A stretch of DNA of 53,440 bases from positions 1 through 53,440 of the forward strand of contig CANNDT010000020.1 in NCBI GenBank assembly GCA_947503365.1, read 5' to 3'. Of this stretch, positions 17,716-27,386 are shown piece after piece (position 1 is the first letter of the stretch; each line of letters opens with the position of its first letter). The notes below the pieces were generated by a model. The model saw only the letters and a list, made by a program, of their open reading frames with translations. It made no database searches and was not told the DNA's origin. The translations under genes and the position numbers were made by a program. The DNA is from CANNDT01 sp945876205 (GTDB lineage: Bacteria; Acidobacteriota; Vicinamibacteria; Vicinamibacterales; UBA2999).

Positions 17716-19581
17716 ATGGCGCGATCCAAGAAACATGTCGTCGGTCGCCGGGGCTTTCTGAAGGGTGCAGCCGTGAGCGCCGCCGCCGGCGCCGCGACGC
17801 TGGTGACGGAGCTCCCGGGTGCGCAGGCCCAAACCGTGGCCAGACCCCAGGCTCCCGTCCCGTCCGCGGCAGCGGTGGCCAGGGAGGCTGGCCCGGCGCC
17901 GGTGGTCGATGTGCGAATCATCGAGAATCCCGCGTCCGACTACATGGTGGACGTGCTCAAGGCGTTGGGCATCGAATACATCGCGTCGAATCCCGGATCG
18001 AGCTTCGACGGGCTGCAGGAATCGATCATCAACTACGGCAAGAACACCGGCCCTGAGTGGTTGACGTGCCTGCACGAAGAGTCGTCGGTGGCGATGGCTC
18101 ACGGCTGGGCGAAGATCGAGGGCAAGCCCTCGCTGATGCCGATTCTCCACGGTGTCACCGGCATCCAGCACGCATCGATGGCCGTGTACAACGCGTATGT
18201 GGACCGCGTACCGGTGTTGATGGCCACCGGCTTCCAGCTCGACGGTGGGATCACGGCCCACGGCGCGACCGATATGGCGAGTATCGTGCGCGGTTATCTG
18301 AAATGGGACCATCAGCCGACCAGGCTGGATCAATTCTCGTCGTCGATGCTTCGCGCGTACCGGCTTGCCGCCACACCGCCAATGGCGCCGACGATGGTGC
18401 TGCTCGACAAACACTTGGAGCAGGCGCCGCTGGGACCGAACCGACCAGCGTTGCCGAAGCTGACCCTGCCGACGATTCCGAGCGCCGACATCGGCTCGCT
18501 TCGGGAGACCGCGAAGCTGCTGGTCGCGGCGGAGAATCCGCGCATCAACGCGGGTCGGCTCGCTCGGACCGAACGAGGTGTCGTGTTGCTCGTCGAGCTC
18601 GCGGAGCTCCTGCAGGCGCCGGTGGCCTCGGTCGGTACCAATAATCGGGTCAGCTTTCCCTCGCGTCACCCGTTGGCGGGAGCGGGCACCGGGCAGCCGG
18701 ATCTCATTCTCAGTCTCGAGGCTGGCGGTGGAAGCGTTCCGGGGGTCAAGACGATCGCGATCACGGCCGCCGAAATGCTCGCCACGAGCAACTACAACGT
18801 GCTGCCGAACTCGCCGCAGGCAGACCTGCTCATCGAAGCCGACGGCGAAGCCTCATTGCCGGCGCTCATTGAAGAGGTGAAACGGCTGATCACGAGCGAC
18901 CGGAGACGCGTCTTCCAGGAGCGGGGTGTCAAGCACGCCGACGCCAACAGACAAGTCCGGGAGCAGGCGATTGCGAATGCGCGACTCGGTTGGGATGGGT
19001 CCCCGATCAGCCTGGCACGGCTCGCAGCGGAGCTCTGGCCGCTCATCAAGAACGAGGACTGGTCGCTGGTGTGCCCCCAGGACTTTATCAGCAACTGGCC
19101 GAATCGGTTGTGGAACATGGACAAGCTGTATCGACATACCGGCGGCCGCGGAGCCGAAGGCATGGGGTATGGGGCGCCGGCGGCGGTCGGCGCTGCGCTG
19201 GCGAACAAGAAGTATGGCCGCCTCAGCATCAACATTCAGCAGGATGGCGATCTGAACTACGCGCCCGGCGTGCTCTGGACCGCTGCGCATCACAAGATTC
19301 CACTGCTCACGATCATGCACAACAATCGTGGCTATCACGCGGAAGTGATGTTCATGCAGCGGGCGGCGAACCTCCGCAATCGCGACGTTGACAGGGCGCA
19401 CATCGGTACCAGGCTGATTGAGCCCAACATCGACTACGCCAAGATGGCGCAGGGCTACGGTATGTACGGCGAAGGCCCGATTGCCGACCCCGCGCAGCTC
19501 GTGCCGGCGCTCAAGCGCGGCCTCGAACATGTGAAACGGGGCGAGCCGGCCCTGATCGATGTTCTGACCCAACCCCGATAG
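17716..19581 (+). CDS. Tat-exported thiamine-diphosphate-dependent enzyme
   Basis: A 621-residue member of the acetolactate synthase/benzoylformate decarboxylase superfamily with a twin-arginine signal (RRGFLKGAAVSAAAGAATL). The pyrimidine-binding domain (about 65-230) contains the catalytic glutamate (LHEESSVAMAHG, E121). A central TPP_M domain spans about 240-400. The pyrophosphate domain carries DGDLNY at 510-515 and HNNRGY at 535-540, the Mg-ThDP motif. The start is set by AGGAGG at 17699-17704; an earlier GTG at 17689 is possible. The Tat signal implies folding with cofactor before export. The downstream cytochrome gene starts 8 nt later. The likely chemistry is decarboxylation or carboligation of a 2-oxo acid or aldehyde; the substrate is unknown. 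Confidence 0.88.
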   Translation: MARSKKHVVGRRGFLKGAAVSAAAGAATLVTELPGAQAQTVARPQAPVPSAAAVAREAGPAPVVDVRIIENPASDYMVDVLKALGIEYIASNPGSSFDGLQESIINYGKNTGPEWLTCLHEESSVAMAHGWAKIEGKPSLMPILHGVTGIQHASMAVYNAYVDRVPVLMATGFQLDGGITAHGATDMASIVRGYLKWDHQPTRLDQFSSSMLRAYRLAATPPMAPTMVLLDKHLEQAPLGPNRPALPKLTLPTIPSADIGSLRETAKLLVAAENPRINAGRLARTERGVVLLVELAELLQAPVASVGTNNRVSFPSRHPLAGAGTGQPDLILSLEAGGGSVPGVKTIAITAAEMLATSNYNVLPNSPQADLLIEADGEASLPALIEEVKRLITSDRRRVFQERGVKHADANRQVREQAIANARLGWDGSPISLARLAAELWPLIKNEDWSLVCPQDFISNWPNRLWNMDKLYRHTGGRGAEGMGYGAPAAVGAALANKKYGRLSINIQQDGDLNYAPGVLWTAAHHKIPLLTIMHNNRGYHAEVMFMQRAANLRNRDVDRAHIGTRLIEPNIDYAKMAQGYGMYGEGPIADPAQLVPALKRGLEHVKRGEPALIDVLTQPR

Positions 19582-19589
19582 GAGTGCTT

Positions 19590-20012
19590 GTGAAACGCGG
19601 TCTCCATCGTCGAGTCATGTTCGGCTTCGTGGTCGGCGCGGTCGCGGTGTTCGCCGTGTCGGCGTCCTACGCGCAGGTTCAGCCCAGCCAGGCCGGGACG
19701 GCTCCGGCGCCCAACGTACCAGCCGGCGATGCCACGAGAGGCTCGGCGCTCTACCTTGCGACTGGCTGCTGGCAATGCCACGGCTTTGCCGGCGCCACGG
19801 GATCCGGCGCGCCTCTTGTCATCAGCGGCCTGAGCGCCAGCGGATTCGTCAATTACCTCCGCAATCCGCGAACCCGCGCGATGCCGCTCTACAGCACCAA
19901 AGTCATGTCGGATGCGGCGGCTGCGGATCTGTACGCGTATATCAAGACGTTCAAGAGGCCGTCGGACGCCAAGGACATTCCGCTGCTGCAGCAAATCATC
20001 AACGAGAAGTGA
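19590..20012 (+). CDS. Exported monoheme cytochrome c
   Basis: A 140-residue class I cytochrome c with a signal peptide (VAVFAVSASYAQ), a Pro/Ala-rich linker, the heme motif CWQCH at 60-64 and a methionine at about 97-98 (RTRAMPLYS) as probable axial ligand. The GTG start has AGGAG 5 nt upstream. It begins 8 nt after the ThDP enzyme, which points to tight co-expression and makes it the natural electron acceptor of that enzyme or of the PQQ dehydrogenase nearby. It is followed by 111 nt with no clear terminator before the next TonB receptor. Confidence 0.87.
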   Translation: MKRGLHRRVMFGFVVGAVAVFAVSASYAQVQPSQAGTAPAPNVPAGDATRGSALYLATGCWQCHGFAGATGSGAPLVISGLSASGFVNYLRNPRTRAMPLYSTKVMSDAAAADLYAYIKTFKRPSDAKDIPLLQQIINEK

Positions 20013-20123
20013 CGGCGACGACGCCACCTCGTCTTCTCTCGCCGCGTCGCACTGAATCGCCTGGTTCGCGACAGCGGCAGTCAAAAGTTCTTAGGTCTAC
20101 CGAGGAATAGAAGGAGTTATTGA

Positions 20124-23100
20124 ATGAGTCGGATTTTTCGATCGTTGTTCGGCGTACTGGTCCTGCTGCTCTCCACCACGCCAGCGTGGGCCCAGAACAC
20201 GGCACAGATCAACGGGACGGTCGCCGATGGCAGCGGCGGCGTGCTGCCGGGTGTCACGGTCACCGGCATACAGACCGACACGGGCTTTCGCCGGGAGACC
20301 GTCACTGACGAGAGCGGCGCCTACACGCTGCAGAACCTGCCGATTGGCCCGTACCGCCTCGAGGCATCGCTCTCCGGCTTCCGGGCCTACGTGCAGACCG
20401 GCATCGTGCTGCAGGTCGGCAGCAATCCGGTGATCGGGGTGAAGTTGGAGCTGGGCAGCCTCGAGGAAACGGTGTCGGTCGAGGCATCCGCTCCGCTCAT
20501 CGAAACACGCAATCCGTCCATTGGCGAGGTCATCACCAACGAACAGGTTGAGGCGCTTCCGCTGGAGGGACGCAACGCCACGTCGCTGATCATCTTGGCG
20601 GGCGCCGCCGTGGACACGGGGACGCAGTCGAGCCGCAGCATGACAGCCGCCCGCGGCATTGCCATCGCCGGCGGCCAGGCGTTTGGCGTGGCGTACACGC
20701 TCGACGGCGCGAATCACATCGACTATTACGACGGTTTCAACCTGCCGCTGCCCTTCCCCGACGCGCTGCAGGAGTTCCGGGTGGAGACCAACTCGCAGAA
20801 CGCACAGAACGGGGTGAAGGCCGGCGGCACGGTGAGCCTCGTGACCAAGTCGGGCACCAACATGCTGCGCGGCGACGTGTTCGAGTTCTTCCGCCATCAC
20901 CGCTTCAACTCGACCTCCCCGTTTGCGGGCACGAACCCGGCCACCGGCAAGCGGCTCAACGACGGATTGAAGCGCAACCAGTTCGGCGGCACGTTGGGCG
21001 GCAAGATCGTGGCCGACAAGCTCTTCTTCTTCGGCGGGTATCAGGTCAGCCGCTCGGTTGAGACGCCGGCCGACCTCATCGCATTCGTGCCCACCCCCGC
21101 CATGCTGGCCGGCGACTTCACCCAGTTTGCCTCAGCCGCGTGCAACGCAGGCGGCGCCATCACGCTCCGCGGGCCGTTCGTGAACAACCGCATCGATCCC
21201 GCGCGGTTGAGCCCGGCAGCGGTGAGGACGGCGCAGAAGCTGCCGTCGACCACCGACCCCTGCGGCCTCACGACGTATTCGCGGCCGACCAAGCCGACCA
21301 TCGGGCAGACGATCGGCAAGGTGGACTGGCAGATCACACAGAACCACTCGCTCTTTGTCCGGTACATGTTGTCGACCGACAACTGGAACCCGGCCTTCGC
21401 CGAGACGAACAATGTCCTGGCGACCACGCGCGGCGGCCGCGATAGCGATTCGCAGTCGCTGGCCATTGGCGACTCGATGGTGCTCAACAACTCGGTCGTC
21501 AACAACATCCGGGTGGCCATCAACCGCACGAACGTCCAGCGGACGCACGCGGATTTCTTCGGCCCGAGAGACGTCGGGGTCAACGTCAACACCTCCCTGC
21601 CGCATTACATGAACCTCAACGTAGCGGGGGCGTTCCAAATCGGCACCGGAACCGAGACCGACTCGTACTACCGCCGTAACACGATCGCCATCTCGGACGA
21701 CCTGACCATGGTCCGCGGGAATCATCAGTATGGGGTAGGGACGCTGGTGGCCATCTCGGATTGGAACGCCGCCTCCCCGGTTCGGTCGAGCGGGCCCTTC
21801 ACCTTCGACGGCGGTGCCACCGGCAGGGGCCTCGCCGACTTCCTGATCGGCGATGTGCGGGAGTACCGGCAGGCGGATACGTACCGGCAGAACCTCACGC
21901 AGAACTACATCGGGTTCTACGCCCAGGACACGTGGAAAACGTCCTCTCACATCACGATGAACTACGGAGTGCGATGGGAGCCGTGGTTCCCACAGCAGCA
22001 CGTGGACGGGACGATCTACAACTTCTCCGCCGACCGATTCCGCGCCGGCCAGCGAAGCTCGGTATTTCCAACCGCCCCCCCGGGGCTCACGTACCCCGGC
22101 GACCCTGGCTTCGCGGGCAAGGCCGGCACCGAGCCCAGGTGGCTGACTTTCGCACCGAGGGTCGGGATTGCCTGGCAGCCGACCGACGACGGTCTCACGG
22201 CCGTCCGGGCCGGGTACGGGATGAACAGCGATTTCGTGACCGGCGGGTTCTTCTTCGATGCGTCACAGGCGCCGCCCTACGGGCTCGACGCGCGCCTGAT
22301 CCGGCCAGGCGTCGGGTCGTTCGACGATCCGTGGAGGGGCAGCGGCAGGTCCGATCCCTTTCCGCGGAAATCCCTGGTGGAAGGCGGCGAGGCGGTGTTC
22401 CCGCAGTCCCCGCCGTTCCTGGCGGTGCCAGACGATCTCAAGACGACGCGGGTACACAGTTGGAACCTGGGCGTGCAGCATCAGGTCGGCGAGAGCCTGG
22501 CGGTGTCGGCCAGCTACGTCGGAAACCGCATGATGCACCTCTGGGGCGACGTCACCGGGAACCCGGGCACTATCCCCGCGGGCGCGTCCGCGACCGGCCC
22601 GTGCACCCTCAGGACGCCGACCGGCACGCAGACCTTTCCCAACTGCTCCGCGGCCTCGTTGGAACTCCGCCGCGAGATCAGCCAGGCCAATCCGGCGGTG
22701 GGCCAGTTCATCGGATCGCTCGACTGGATCTCCGATTACGGCTGGCAGCAGTATCACGGGATGCTCCTCTCGGCCCAGCGCCGTCTGGCCGACGGCGCCA
22801 GCCTCAGTGCCAACTACACCCTGTCAACGTGCGAGGGGTTGATCGGTCAGGGAGGTGGTCCGCTGAACCCCGGCACCGGCTACCAGACACCCGTATCGCT
22901 CATCAATCGGCAGGATGACTGGAAGGCGAGACTGGAAAACGACAAGGGGCACTGTTCCTTTTCCCCCACGCACATCGTCAACATGACCGCCAGCGTCACC
23001 ACGCCCCAGTTTACGAACACCGCGGCGCGGCTCCTCGTGTCAGAGTGGCGGCTCTCCGGCATCTTCCGCGCCTCGTCGGGGAGTTTCCTGAACATCACCA

Positions 23101-23474
23101 GCGGCCTCGATCGGGCACTCACCGGCGCCGCGGTGCAGCGCCCGGACCAGGTGCTCGACGACCCCTACGGTGCCAAGACCGTGAACAACTGGTTCAATGC
23201 AGCGGCGTTCGCGCAGCCGGCGCTCGGGACCGAAGGCAACCTGCGCCGGAACGCCCTCGTGGGCCCGGGCAGCCGGACCCTCGATCTCTCACTTGTGCGG
23301 TCGTTCAGGTTCCGCGAGACGCATCGGCTCGAAGCCCGCATCGAGGCGTTCAACGCGCTCAACTGGTTTCGGTGGGGCGACCCGGTCTTGGCCATCAACA
23401 GCGGGAGCTTCGGACGCATCCTGACCGCGGGGGATCCACGGATCATGCAGTTCGCCATGAAGTATCAGTTCTGA
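20124..23474 (+). CDS. TonB-dependent receptor with carboxypeptidase-regulatory-like domain
   Basis: A 1116-residue outer-membrane receptor. It has a signal peptide (cleavage near AWAQ) and a regulatory-like domain at about 28-110 (INGTVADGSGGVLPGVTV, ESGAYTLQNLPIGPY). The plug-like region (VEALPLEGRNATSLI, YTLDGANHIDYYDGF, VTKSGTNMLRGDVFEF) precedes a long barrel ending RIMQFAMKYQF. AAGGAG lies 7 nt before the ATG. It sits between the periplasmic redox genes and the molybdenum hydroxylase cluster and is the natural outer-membrane entry for whatever substrate they handle. The 3' end is the closest local relative of the relic at 10952-11167. The ligand is unknown. Confidence 0.92.
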   Translation: MSRIFRSLFGVLVLLLSTTPAWAQNTAQINGTVADGSGGVLPGVTVTGIQTDTGFRRETVTDESGAYTLQNLPIGPYRLEASLSGFRAYVQTGIVLQVGSNPVIGVKLELGSLEETVSVEASAPLIETRNPSIGEVITNEQVEALPLEGRNATSLIILAGAAVDTGTQSSRSMTAARGIAIAGGQAFGVAYTLDGANHIDYYDGFNLPLPFPDALQEFRVETNSQNAQNGVKAGGTVSLVTKSGTNMLRGDVFEFFRHHRFNSTSPFAGTNPATGKRLNDGLKRNQFGGTLGGKIVADKLFFFGGYQVSRSVETPADLIAFVPTPAMLAGDFTQFASAACNAGGAITLRGPFVNNRIDPARLSPAAVRTAQKLPSTTDPCGLTTYSRPTKPTIGQTIGKVDWQITQNHSLFVRYMLSTDNWNPAFAETNNVLATTRGGRDSDSQSLAIGDSMVLNNSVVNNIRVAINRTNVQRTHADFFGPRDVGVNVNTSLPHYMNLNVAGAFQIGTGTETDSYYRRNTIAISDDLTMVRGNHQYGVGTLVAISDWNAASPVRSSGPFTFDGGATGRGLADFLIGDVREYRQADTYRQNLTQNYIGFYAQDTWKTSSHITMNYGVRWEPWFPQQHVDGTIYNFSADRFRAGQRSSVFPTAPPGLTYPGDPGFAGKAGTEPRWLTFAPRVGIAWQPTDDGLTAVRAGYGMNSDFVTGGFFFDASQAPPYGLDARLIRPGVGSFDDPWRGSGRSDPFPRKSLVEGGEAVFPQSPPFLAVPDDLKTTRVHSWNLGVQHQVGESLAVSASYVGNRMMHLWGDVTGNPGTIPAGASATGPCTLRTPTGTQTFPNCSAASLELRREISQANPAVGQFIGSLDWISDYGWQQYHGMLLSAQRRLADGASLSANYTLSTCEGLIGQGGGPLNPGTGYQTPVSLINRQDDWKARLENDKGHCSFSPTHIVNMTASVTTPQFTNTAARLLVSEWRLSGIFRASSGSFLNITSGLDRALTGAAVQRPDQVLDDPYGAKTVNNWFNAAAFAQPALGTEGNLRRNALVGPGSRTLDLSLVRSFRFRETHRLEARIEAFNALNWFRWGDPVLAINSGSFGRILTAGDPRIMQFAMKYQF

Positions 23475-23616
23475 TAGGGAGGTTTGGGCTCGTCGAGCAG
23501 GCACACGCCCGCCCGATGTGCCCAGACGTGTGCCGGGGAGATCCGTCCGCACCTCCTCGCCGCACGTGGAACGAATCGGTTCACCCCCGCGCTTCATCCA
23601 CGCAAGGTAACGTGAA

Positions 23617-26364
23617 ATGCCGACGATTTCGTTCACGCTGAACGGAACCCCGACCACAGCTTCATACGAACCGGGGATGCACCTGCTCGAGGTGCTGCGC
23701 GAAGAATGCGGCATCGTCTCGGCGAAGAACGGCTGCGCGCCCGAGGGTGCCTGCGGCTGCTGCCTGGTCGTCATCGACGGCCGGCCCGCGCTGTCGTGCT
23801 TGCGCAAACCCGAACAGATGGACGGCCACGACATCACCACCCTGGAAGGCATCCCGGAGGAGACGCGGCGCGTGATCGCGGACGCCTTCGTGCTCGAGGG
23901 CGGCGTGCAGTGCGGCTTCTGCATTCCCGGCATCGTCGTCCGCGCCTCGTCCTTGATTCAGCAGGGGAAGACTGAAGATCGCGCGGCGATCGCCAAGGCG
24001 CTCGACGGTCATCTGTGCCGATGCACGGGATACGGCCGGATCATCGACGCCATCCAGACGGCCGGCGAAGCGGTGAAGAACGGCGGCCGCCTCGAACGCA
24101 CCGAGCCGCGGCGGCATCACTACTTCGGCGAAGACTTCGGCCTCGAGCGGATCTCGCCACCCGAGCTTGGCACCCGCTCCACCTCGAAGGACGGCATCGG
24201 ACGCTCGACCCTCCGCAAGGGCGGATCGCAGCAGACGCTCGGCGAGAAGGCCTTCGTCGACGACATGAGAGTGCCCGGGATGCTGCACGGCGCGCTCGTG
24301 CTGACGGAGCACCCGCGAGCGAAGGTGCTCAGGATTCACAGCAGCGAAGCCGCGGCGATGCCGGGTGTGGTGCGCATCCTGACCGCGGCTGACGTTCCAG
24401 GATTCCGTGGCGTCGGCATCACCGACCCGGACTTTCCGGTATTTGTCGCCGAAGGCGAGACCACCTGCTGCGTGGCTGACTACCTCGCGATGGTGGTGGC
24501 CGACACCCAGTTCCATGCGCGTCAGGCGGCGGCGAAGATCACGGTCGATTACGAGGTGCTCGAGGCGATCGTCGATCCCTTCGAGGCGCTGAAGCCCGGC
24601 TCGCCGCTCGTGCACTCGGCGGACACGTTTGCGCCGCGGCCCTCGAACCTGCTGCAGCCGGTGACCGCGTTCACGCGCGGCGACGTCGACGCGGCGCTCG
24701 CCTCAGCCGCGCACGTAATCCAGGCGACTTTCCAGACGCAGCCAATCGACATCGCCTTCCTCGAGCCTGAATCGTGCCTCGCGATCCCGCAGGATGGCGG
24801 CGTCAAGGTCCACACCGAAAGCCAGGGATCGGTGCACGACCATCAGCAGATTTCCAAGGTGCTCGGGCTGGATCCGAAGCAGGTCGAGATTGCGCTCTCG
24901 GCGAGCGGTGGTGCGTTTGGCGCCAAGGAAGAGCTCTCCATCCAGGCGCAGACCGCGGTGGCCGCTTTCGTGCTCGGCCGGCCCGTGAAGACCGTGCTGA
25001 CGCGCGAGCAATCGACCCAGCACCACGTCAAGCGCCACGCGATGAACATCACGCTGACCGTCGGCGCCGATGCCGACGGGCGTCTCACCGCGCTGCGCTC
25101 GCGCATCGTCGCCGATGCCGGCGGCTACCACGCGACCAGCGCCAAGTGCGCGCTGCGTGCGGCATGTCACTCGGGCGGACCGTACCGCATCGCGAATGTC
25201 GACGTCGAGTCGAAGGCCGTCTACACGAACAACCCGAACGCCGGCGCCATGCGCGGCTTCGGCAGCAACCAGGCGCAGTTCGCGATGGAAGGCGTCATGG
25301 ACATCCTCGCCGGCAAGGTCGGCGTCGACGGCTGGGACATCCGGATGCGCAACATCCTCAATCCCGGCGACGCCTTTGCGACCGGCCAGATCATGCGCGA
25401 GAGCGTTCGCGGCCTCCGCGAATCGCTCGAGTCGGTCAAGGCGCTCTACAAGAACGCCAAGTACAAGGGCATCGGCTGTGGCATCAAGAGCACCGGCCTT
25501 GGCAACGGCACCACCGAAGGCGGCTACATCGTCATCAAGGTGCTCGACGGACCGCGGGTCGAAATCCGCAACGGCTATACCGAGATGGGGCAGGGCATCT
25601 ACACCGCGACGATGCAGGCGGTGTGCGAAGAGACGGCCCTGCCGAGCGAGATCATGTCGGTCATCTGGGACAAGGATCTCGGCGAGAAGTGCGGCGAGAC
25701 CTGGGCGTCGCGAGGCACGACGCTGAGCTGCGCGGCGGCACAGATCGCAGGCAAGAAGCTGTGCGAGGATCTCAAGAAGGTCCGGCTGAAGCCGGACACC
25801 ACCTACGTCGAGGAGCTCGCCCCGCTCGTAGGGCGCGAGTATGTTGGCGAGTACGTGCTCAGCTTCACGACGCGGCCAGGCACGCCGGAAGCGGTCCTCA
25901 ACCCGACGACGCACCTGACGTTCAGCTACGCCACGCAGGTGGTGATCCTCGACGACGAAGGCAAGCTCGATCACGTGATCGCCGCCCACGACGTCGGACG
26001 CGCGATCAACCCCAGGATGTGCGCTGAACAGATGGAGGGCGGCGTCCACATGGGGCTTGGTTACGCGCTGACGGAGAATTTTCCATCGACCAACGGCGTG
26101 CCTGATTCGCTGATGCTGCGCGACATGGGCATCCTGCCGGCCAGGCAGATGCCCAAGGTCGACGTGATCCTGATTGAAGTGCCCGATGAGATCGGCGGCT
26201 ACGGGGCCAAAGGCGTCGGCGAGATCGGCTGTGTCGCCACGGCGGGCGCCGTGGCCGGCGCCCTGCACTCGTTCGACGGGATCAGGCGCGTCCGCCTGCC
26301 GATGGACGATGCAGCGGCAGCCGCCGGTTCCCTTCCGAAATCGCGTCGCAAGAGCCGACCCTAA
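23617..26364 (+). CDS. Fused iron-sulfur/molybdenum hydroxylase (MOP aldehyde oxidoreductase type)
   Basis: A 915-residue single-chain molybdenum hydroxylase. Residues 1-160 carry two [2Fe-2S] clusters: a plant-type one (NGCAPEGACGCC and C61) and a second (VQCGFCIPG, HLCRCTGYG). The molybdopterin part starts near 200 and includes SGGAFGAKEELS and GAMRGFGSNQ. The catalytic glutamate is in GAKGVGEIGC at residue 869, the same number I recall for the catalytic Glu in the 907-residue Desulfovibrio gigas MOP, so the two should be nearly colinear. Like MOP it has no FAD domain. The likely reaction is hydroxylation of an aldehyde or N-heterocycle using water-derived oxygen. It lies upstream of a complete second hydroxylase operon. 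Confidence 0.9.
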   Translation: MPTISFTLNGTPTTASYEPGMHLLEVLREECGIVSAKNGCAPEGACGCCLVVIDGRPALSCLRKPEQMDGHDITTLEGIPEETRRVIADAFVLEGGVQCGFCIPGIVVRASSLIQQGKTEDRAAIAKALDGHLCRCTGYGRIIDAIQTAGEAVKNGGRLERTEPRRHHYFGEDFGLERISPPELGTRSTSKDGIGRSTLRKGGSQQTLGEKAFVDDMRVPGMLHGALVLTEHPRAKVLRIHSSEAAAMPGVVRILTAADVPGFRGVGITDPDFPVFVAEGETTCCVADYLAMVVADTQFHARQAAAKITVDYEVLEAIVDPFEALKPGSPLVHSADTFAPRPSNLLQPVTAFTRGDVDAALASAAHVIQATFQTQPIDIAFLEPESCLAIPQDGGVKVHTESQGSVHDHQQISKVLGLDPKQVEIALSASGGAFGAKEELSIQAQTAVAAFVLGRPVKTVLTREQSTQHHVKRHAMNITLTVGADADGRLTALRSRIVADAGGYHATSAKCALRAACHSGGPYRIANVDVESKAVYTNNPNAGAMRGFGSNQAQFAMEGVMDILAGKVGVDGWDIRMRNILNPGDAFATGQIMRESVRGLRESLESVKALYKNAKYKGIGCGIKSTGLGNGTTEGGYIVIKVLDGPRVEIRNGYTEMGQGIYTATMQAVCEETALPSEIMSVIWDKDLGEKCGETWASRGTTLSCAAAQIAGKKLCEDLKKVRLKPDTTYVEELAPLVGREYVGEYVLSFTTRPGTPEAVLNPTTHLTFSYATQVVILDDEGKLDHVIAAHDVGRAINPRMCAEQMEGGVHMGLGYALTENFPSTNGVPDSLMLRDMGILPARQMPKVDVILIEVPDEIGGYGAKGVGEIGCVATAGAVAGALHSFDGIRRVRLPMDDAAAAAGSLPKSRRKSRP

Positions 26365-26467
26365 AGTCCAGCGCCCCAGAGTGTTGCCCCGGCGGGCGCG
26401 GACATGGTAACTTCCGAGCACACCCACGGGATTTTCCCTTGTACGCCTTTATACGGATACCTACGCC

Positions 26468-27385
26468 ATGAGAGCTTTTGAACTCTTTTCCGCTAAGGAT
26501 TCGACCCATGCGGTGGCGCTGCTCGCTGAGCACGCGCCATCGGTGAAAGTGCTCGCCGGCGGCACCGATCTGATCGCCGACTACAAGTTCGCGCCCGCGA
26601 GCCACGTGCCGAAGGTCATGATCGATGTCTCGAGGCTCGACGAGCTCAAGCACATCACGATGACCGACGCGGGGCTCAGCATCGGCTCCCTGGTCACCCA
26701 CACGCAGATCATGCGGTCGCCGATCATGGCCGACCTCTTTCCGGCGCTCCAGCACGCGGCTCACACGATCGGCGCGGTGCAGACCCGCAACCTCGGCACG
26801 CTGGGCGGCAATCTCTGCACCGCAGTGCCGTCGGTTGACAGCGGCCCGACGCTCGTCGCGCTCGACGCGCTGGTGACATTGCTCTCGCCGTCGGGTAAGC
26901 GCCAGCTTCCGCTCGCCGACTTCTTCGTCGGCCCGCGCAAGACGGCGGCGAAGACCGAAGAGCTCCTCATCGAAATCCTCATCCCGAAAACCAGCGTGGG
27001 CAAACCGACCAATTTCCAGAAGTTCGGCTTGCGGAAAGGGCAGGCGCTCTCGCTCGTCAATGCGGCCGCCAGCCTCTGGGTCGATTGGGACAAGAACGTC
27101 TTCGTCGCGCCGCGCGTGGCACTGGGTGCCGTCGCGCCCAAGGTGATTCATGCGACGTCGGCCGAGAAGTTTCTCGAAGGACGCGCGATCTCGCCCGAGG
27201 CGATGGCTGAAGCCGGCCGTCTGGCCGTGGCCGACGCGAAGCCAATCAACGACATGCGCGCCTCGGCCGAATACCGGCGCGACCTGATTGCAGTGCTTAC
27301 CAAACGTGCCCTGGAAGGGGCTTACGAGCTCGCCCGCCTTCGCCAAGGCTCCGGCGAGGCAGGCCCGACCAGGAAGGGGAACTGA
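26468..27385 (+). CDS. FAD-binding subunit of molybdenum hydroxylase (CoxM/NdhF-like)
   Basis: A 305-residue FAD subunit of a xanthine dehydrogenase-family enzyme. Flavin-binding motifs are LAGGTDLIADY near residue 34 and the stretch AHTIGAVQTRNLGTLGGNL near 98-116, followed by the CO dehydrogenase flavoprotein C-terminal domain. It passes electrons from the FeS subunit to an acceptor. The last 17 or so residues (LRQGSGEAGPTRKGN) are encoded by a REP-like DNA element and are not part of the family fold. It is the first gene of an F-S-L-M operon; the FeS gene starts 1 nt after its stop codon. Confidence 0.9.
   Translation: MRAFELFSAKDSTHAVALLAEHAPSVKVLAGGTDLIADYKFAPASHVPKVMIDVSRLDELKHITMTDAGLSIGSLVTHTQIMRSPIMADLFPALQHAAHTIGAVQTRNLGTLGGNLCTAVPSVDSGPTLVALDALVTLLSPSGKRQLPLADFFVGPRKTAAKTEELLIEILIPKTSVGKPTNFQKFGLRKGQALSLVNAAASLWVDWDKNVFVAPRVALGAVAPKVIHATSAEKFLEGRAISPEAMAEAGRLAVADAKPINDMRASAEYRRDLIAVLTKRALEGAYELARLRQGSGEAGPTRKGN
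27333..27372 (+). repeat. REP-like element, copy 2, read as protein
   Basis: Begins CCCGCCTTCGCCAAGGCTCC and continues GGCGAGGCAGGCCCGACC. It is nearly identical over its first 18 bases to copy 1 (10781 leftward). It lies inside the 3' end of the FAD-subunit gene, supplying its C-terminal residues, and just ahead of the Shine-Dalgarno of the next gene. Confidence 0.65.
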
Positions 27386-27386
27386 G

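Noticed and set aside
24703..26427. Open frame of 574 codons on the minus strand
   Set aside because: Antisense to the MOP-type hydroxylase, no motifs, no ribosome-binding site.
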